A DNA stretch of 34,249 nt. Origin: Brotaphodocola sp003480315 (GTDB lineage: Bacteria > Bacillota > Clostridia > Lachnospirales > Lachnospiraceae). A program made the position numbers and the translations under genes. Positions 31,369 to 34,249 of this stretch are shown one piece after another. How positions within the stretch are numbered: position 1 is the stretch's first letter; each line of letters starts with the position of its first letter. The notes under the pieces were generated by a model. The model saw nothing but the letters and a program-made list of their open reading frames with translations. It was not told where the DNA came from and did no database searches. The stretch is taken from NCBI RefSeq assembly GCF_964246085.1, contig NZ_CAXTPD010000037.1; one strand, 5' to 3'.

Positions 31369-32430
31369 TTAACGTAACAAAAAGTTCTTCTGCAATTCGG
31401 CCGGGTCATATGCAGATTCAATTGCGGTCTCCGGCATGATCACGCCTCGCTGTGCCAGCTCAAGCAGGAAATGATCCATCGTAACAGAACCATCCTTTGC
31501 TCCGGACAGCAGATAGCTCTGCATCTGCGGAGTGCGGCCGTCCCGGATCAGGGTCCGGATCGGAGTCGTGATCATCATAAGCTCGCAGGCTGCCGCGCGC
31601 CCCTTCCCTTCGGCACGCGGTACCAGCTGCTGTGCCAGAACTGCTTTCAAGGTCATGGACAGCTGTAGACGGATCTGAGGCTGCTTATTTTCCGGGAACA
31701 CCCCTACGATCCGGTCGATGCTGTCGACTGCGGAGTTTGTATGAAGAGTAGAAAAAACCAGGTGCCCGGTTTCTGCCGCCACCAGCGCGGTCTCGATGGT
31801 TTCCGGTGTCCGCATCTCACCGATCAGGATCACATCCGGGTCTTCCCGCAGGGATGCGTAGAGCCCATGCTCATAGTCTTCTACATCCACGCCCACCTCA
31901 CGCTGGTTGATGATGGCGCGCTGCGGGGTATACACATACTCGATCGGGTCCTCCAGCGTAATGATATGGACGGGCCTTGTCTGGTTGATCTGGTCCAGAA
32001 TGGCTGCCAGGGTAGTGGACTTTCCGCTTCCGGTTTCACCGGTCACCAGAACAATGCCCTTATTCCAGCGCGAAAACTGGCGCACGGCATCTGGCAGTCC
32101 CAGTTCCTGAAGCCTTGGGATGGTATTGCTTAACAGGCGCAGCGAAGCAGAAAGAGCCCCCTGCTGGCGGAACAGGTTGATCCGGATGCGCCGTCCGGCA
32201 AGCGTTGCGGAAAAATCCAGCTGGCCGATCTGGTCTATCCTTCTGACATGCTCCCCGGCCAGCTGTCTTCCAAGCTCCTCACAGTCCTCGTAAGACAAAG
32301 GTTCGTCTGTCAGGCTGCGGATCTGGCCGTCAATCCGGCATTTTGGCGGCAGGCCCGCGATCAGGTGCACATCTGAGGCTTCCTTTTCTGCTGCTATCGC
32401 AATCAGTATTTCTGCGGTATATCGATACAT
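31369..32430 (-). CDS. pilT: Pilus retraction ATPase
   Basis: This 353-residue hexameric ATPase has the N-terminal PAS-like domain, Walker A GETGSGKSTT near residue 134, ITLEDPIEYVYTP (Asp box), DVILIGEMRTPETIETAL (Walker B) and TGHLVFSTLHTN (His box). It powers pilus disassembly and twitching. It has the usual PilT length and lacks the PilB N-terminal domain and cysteine motif. It starts 27 bp after pilB. Presence of PilT suggests dynamic, retractile pili. Confidence 0.95.
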   Translation of the reverse strand: MYRYTAEILIAIAAEKEASDVHLIAGLPPKCRIDGQIRSLTDEPLSYEDCEELGRQLAGEHVRRIDQIGQLDFSATLAGRRIRINLFRQQGALSASLRLLSNTIPRLQELGLPDAVRQFSRWNKGIVLVTGETGSGKSTTLAAILDQINQTRPVHIITLEDPIEYVYTPQRAIINQREVGVDVEDYEHGLYASLREDPDVILIGEMRTPETIETALVAAETGHLVFSTLHTNSAVDSIDRIVGVFPENKQPQIRLQLSMTLKAVLAQQLVPRAEGKGRAAACELMMITTPIRTLIRDGRTPQMQSYLLSGAKDGSVTMDHFLLELAQRGVIMPETAIESAYDPAELQKNFLLR

Positions 32431-32457
32431 ATTCGGATCGTTCCTTTCTTTTCCTGT

Positions 32458-34140
32458 TTAGAAGATGGACAGCGTTCGGATGATCTCGTCCACGGTTGTA
32501 GTTCCATTCTCCAGAAGCTTCTGCGCATGCTCTGACATCGGGATATACGCGCTTTCCCTTCTCGCAGCCTCCATAAAGCGCGGCCGGTCTGCTCCTTCCA
32601 TAATACAGCGGCGCAGACCTTCCTGGATCACCATGACCTCAAATACACCGATCCGTCCGCGGTAGCCGGAGCGGAAGCAGTGGTCGCAGCCGGCTCCGTG
32701 CCAGTAGATCCGCCCCGGAATATCCGGTATTTTCGCAAGCTCCAGGGCTTTCTTAGGCGGCACGATCTGCTCTCTGCAGCTTGGACAGATGCGGCGCAGC
32801 AGACGCTGGGAAATGACACCGCGCAGGCCTGCCGCGATCAGATAAGGCGGTACGCCCATATCGCGCAGACGGTCGATGGCGGAAATGGCATCCTCGGTAT
32901 GGATCGTGGTGATGACCAGGTGACCGGTCATAGCGGCGCGCATGGCGATCTCTGCGGTCTCGCCGTCCCGGATCTCACCAACACAGATGATGTCCGGGTC
33001 CTGGCGCAGGATAGAACGCAGACCGGAAGCAAAGGTCAGGCCGACCTTTTCATTGATCTGCACCTGCGTAGCGCCTTTCATATGATACTCTACCGGATCC
33101 TCCAGCGTGATCAGATTGGTCCGGTCGGAAAGCAGTTCACGGATCAGAGTATACATGGTCGAGGATTTACCGGAACCGGTCGGTCCCACGATCATGATCA
33201 CACCGGAGGTCAGGCCCAGAAGCTTATCGATCTTGGCATCCTCAAGCGGCGGGATACCGATGCCGCGCCGGTTCAGCGTTTCCTCATTTCTTCGCAGGAT
33301 ACGGATCACCACCTTCTCGCCATAGATCGTCGGCAGCGTGGAGGTTCGCATATCCAGCTCCGTATCTTTTACGGAAAGGACTGCGCGTCCATCCTGCGGG
33401 ATCCGCTTTTCCACGATGTCCATGTGAGACATGATCTTCAGACGGGATATCACAGAATCCTTCAGCTCTCCCGGAATGACCATGATGCGGTGCAGCTGGC
33501 CATCAATACGCATGCGGACGATCAGCTCCTCCTGCGTCGGTTCGAAATGGATATCGGATGCATTCTCCGTATAGGCCCGCTCAATGATGGAATTGACCAG
33601 GCGTACCATCGGGGTTGCATTTTCCTGACTTTCGGATGACCGGGCCGCTGTCTCTGTCTCCATAGTGGCTGCATTCTCCGCGCGGATCTGCGCCATGGCC
33701 TGTGCTGCGCCTTCATTGCCGTAGAGCACGTTGATGGCATGCTGGACAGCCGGCTCCGAAGCGATCATCGGCACGATACGCTTCCTGGACGTGCGCTGTG
33801 CCTCCTCCACCGCCATAAAGTTAAGCGGATCCGCCATAGCCAGAAACAGCTGGTCCTTCGAGCTGCGCACCGGCACAATGCTCATGCGCTTTGCCAGATT
33901 TTTCGGAACATACCGGGACATCTCCGGCGCAATGTCCACCTTGGTCAAGTCAATATACTCGATACCAAGCTGCATGCGAAGGGCATCGATCAGCTGCCGT
34001 TCCGTAATAAAGTTATGCTCGATCAGAATAGAGCCCAGACGGCCTTTTTCTCTGGACTGGAATTCCAGTGCCTGCTTTAACTGCTCCTGCGTGATCAGTC
34101 CCATCTCCAGAAGCATATCACCTAATCGTTTTGTACGCAT
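32458..34140 (-). CDS. pilB: Pilus extension ATPase with MshEN domain
   Basis: From ATG 34140 (AGGAAGGAGAAACT upstream) the protein has 560 residues. The N-terminus is an MshEN domain made of two tandem 24-residue RLG units (starting RLGDMLLEMG and RLGSILIEHN) separated by five residues, the layout known to bind cyclic di-GMP. The ATPase domain has Walker A GPTGSGKSST near residue 320, ITLEDPVEY, DIICVGEIRDGETAEIAMR and TGHLVITTIHT. Two cysteine pairs (CPSC and CDHC, about residues 450-485) form the zinc motif of PilB/GspE. It is the first gene of the pilus operon. An apparent insertion-sequence end lies 33 bp upstream. Confidence 0.95.
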   Translation of the reverse strand: MRTKRLGDMLLEMGLITQEQLKQALEFQSREKGRLGSILIEHNFITERQLIDALRMQLGIEYIDLTKVDIAPEMSRYVPKNLAKRMSIVPVRSSKDQLFLAMADPLNFMAVEEAQRTSRKRIVPMIASEPAVQHAINVLYGNEGAAQAMAQIRAENAATMETETAARSSESQENATPMVRLVNSIIERAYTENASDIHFEPTQEELIVRMRIDGQLHRIMVIPGELKDSVISRLKIMSHMDIVEKRIPQDGRAVLSVKDTELDMRTSTLPTIYGEKVVIRILRRNEETLNRRGIGIPPLEDAKIDKLLGLTSGVIMIVGPTGSGKSSTMYTLIRELLSDRTNLITLEDPVEYHMKGATQVQINEKVGLTFASGLRSILRQDPDIICVGEIRDGETAEIAMRAAMTGHLVITTIHTEDAISAIDRLRDMGVPPYLIAAGLRGVISQRLLRRICPSCREQIVPPKKALELAKIPDIPGRIYWHGAGCDHCFRSGYRGRIGVFEVMVIQEGLRRCIMEGADRPRFMEAARRESAYIPMSEHAQKLLENGTTTVDEIIRTLSIF

Positions 34141-34172
34141 AGTTTCTCCTTCCTGTAAATCAGATATCGTTT

Positions 34173-34202
34173 GTGAACTACCCATTGTCTAAAGCCAATG
34201 GG
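34173..34202 (-). mobile_element. Right-end hairpin of an IS200/IS605-type element
   Basis: CCCATTG (34181-34187) and CAATGGG (34196-34202) pair around an 8-base loop. On the minus strand this reads GAAGCCCATTGG, CTTTAGACAATGGG, then TAGTTCAC, matching the style of IS200/IS605-group right ends, where the hairpin overlaps the tnpB stop and is also the end of the guide-type RNA. The end falls at about 34173, only 33 bp before the pilB start codon. Confidence 0.6.
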
Positions 34203-34249
34203 CTTCCTGCTTCACAGACCTCGTAACCTACTATCTCCACAGGCGTTAA
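34178..34249 (-). CDS. TnpB-type protein, C-terminal end (partial, runs off the window)
   Basis: The minus strand is open from the window edge to a TAG at 34178-34180. It encodes 23 residues starting TPVEIVGYEVCEAGSPLAL, which resembles the tail of IS200/IS605 TnpB proteins (PVE and EAGSP). Another frame reads NACGDSRLRGL and stop, also TnpB-like, so a frameshift or a different true frame is possible. Too little is present to judge whether the gene is intact. Confidence 0.45.
   Translation of the reverse strand, partial: LTPVEIVGYEVCEAGSPLALDNG

Overview
The window looks like a chromosomal segment of a gut-type, low-to-moderate GC Clostridia, most likely Lachnospiraceae. The reasons are strong AGGAGG-type ribosome binding sites before nearly every gene, a monoderm-style type IV pilus operon without secretin or pilotin genes, a sigma-54 factor with a PrpR-type activator, a mannose-family PTS and a tripartite tricarboxylate (TTT) transporter. 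Almost everything reads on the minus strand. The exceptions are a DeoR-type regulator and the remnant of a sigma-54 activator.

Layout from left to right. (1) 1-160: a strong promoter with an A-rich UP-like element and a leader, reading left out of the window; it resembles an rRNA operon promoter. (2) 265-8698: a minus-strand catabolic block. In transcription order it holds a 5'-truncated transketolase N-half, the transketolase C-half, two paralogous TIM-barrel sugar isomerase/epimerases, a D-2-hydroxyacid dehydrogenase, a PrpR-type sigma-54 activator, rpoN and a small transaldolase. (3) 8690-9537: a scar region. A head-to-head junction joins two genes that have both lost their 5' ends (transketolase N-half and a second sigma-54 activator). 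Debris follows: a duplicated 3' end of tctC, an orphan C-terminus, a 38-bp piece of the PTS IID gene and the start of an iron-type alcohol dehydrogenase. (4) 9557-14417: a mannose-family PTS (IIB-IIC-IID-IIA) with homologues of the ribulose monophosphate enzymes HxlA and HxlB, divergent from a DeoR-type repressor. The cassette is flanked by 137-bp direct repeats of the tctC 3' end. (5) 14532-18914: tctB-tctA-tctC, with tctC broken by a frameshift and a stop, and a PdxA-family dehydrogenase. Both transcription units start with near-consensus sigma-54 promoters and share upstream GTTTCA repeats. (6) 19201-34140: a type IV pilus operon, pilB-pilT-pilC-pilA-second pilin-pilD-pilM-pilN-pilO, then three minor pilins and a 1462-residue prepilin-like protein with GLUG-like repeats. 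(7) 34173-34249: the right end of an apparent IS200/IS605-type tnpB element just upstream of pilB.

How the parts fit: rpoN and the PrpR-type activator probably drive the TTT and pdxA promoters, giving a local sigma-54 regulon for acid-sugar uptake and oxidation. The hydroxyacid dehydrogenase, isomerases, transketolase and transaldolase would feed carbon into the pentose phosphate pool. The PTS/HxlAB cassette looks like a later arrival. Its product, or formaldehyde released by HxlA, would enter the same pool. The catabolic half shows several lesions (truncations, frameshift, nonsense codon, duplications), whereas the pilus operon looks intact.
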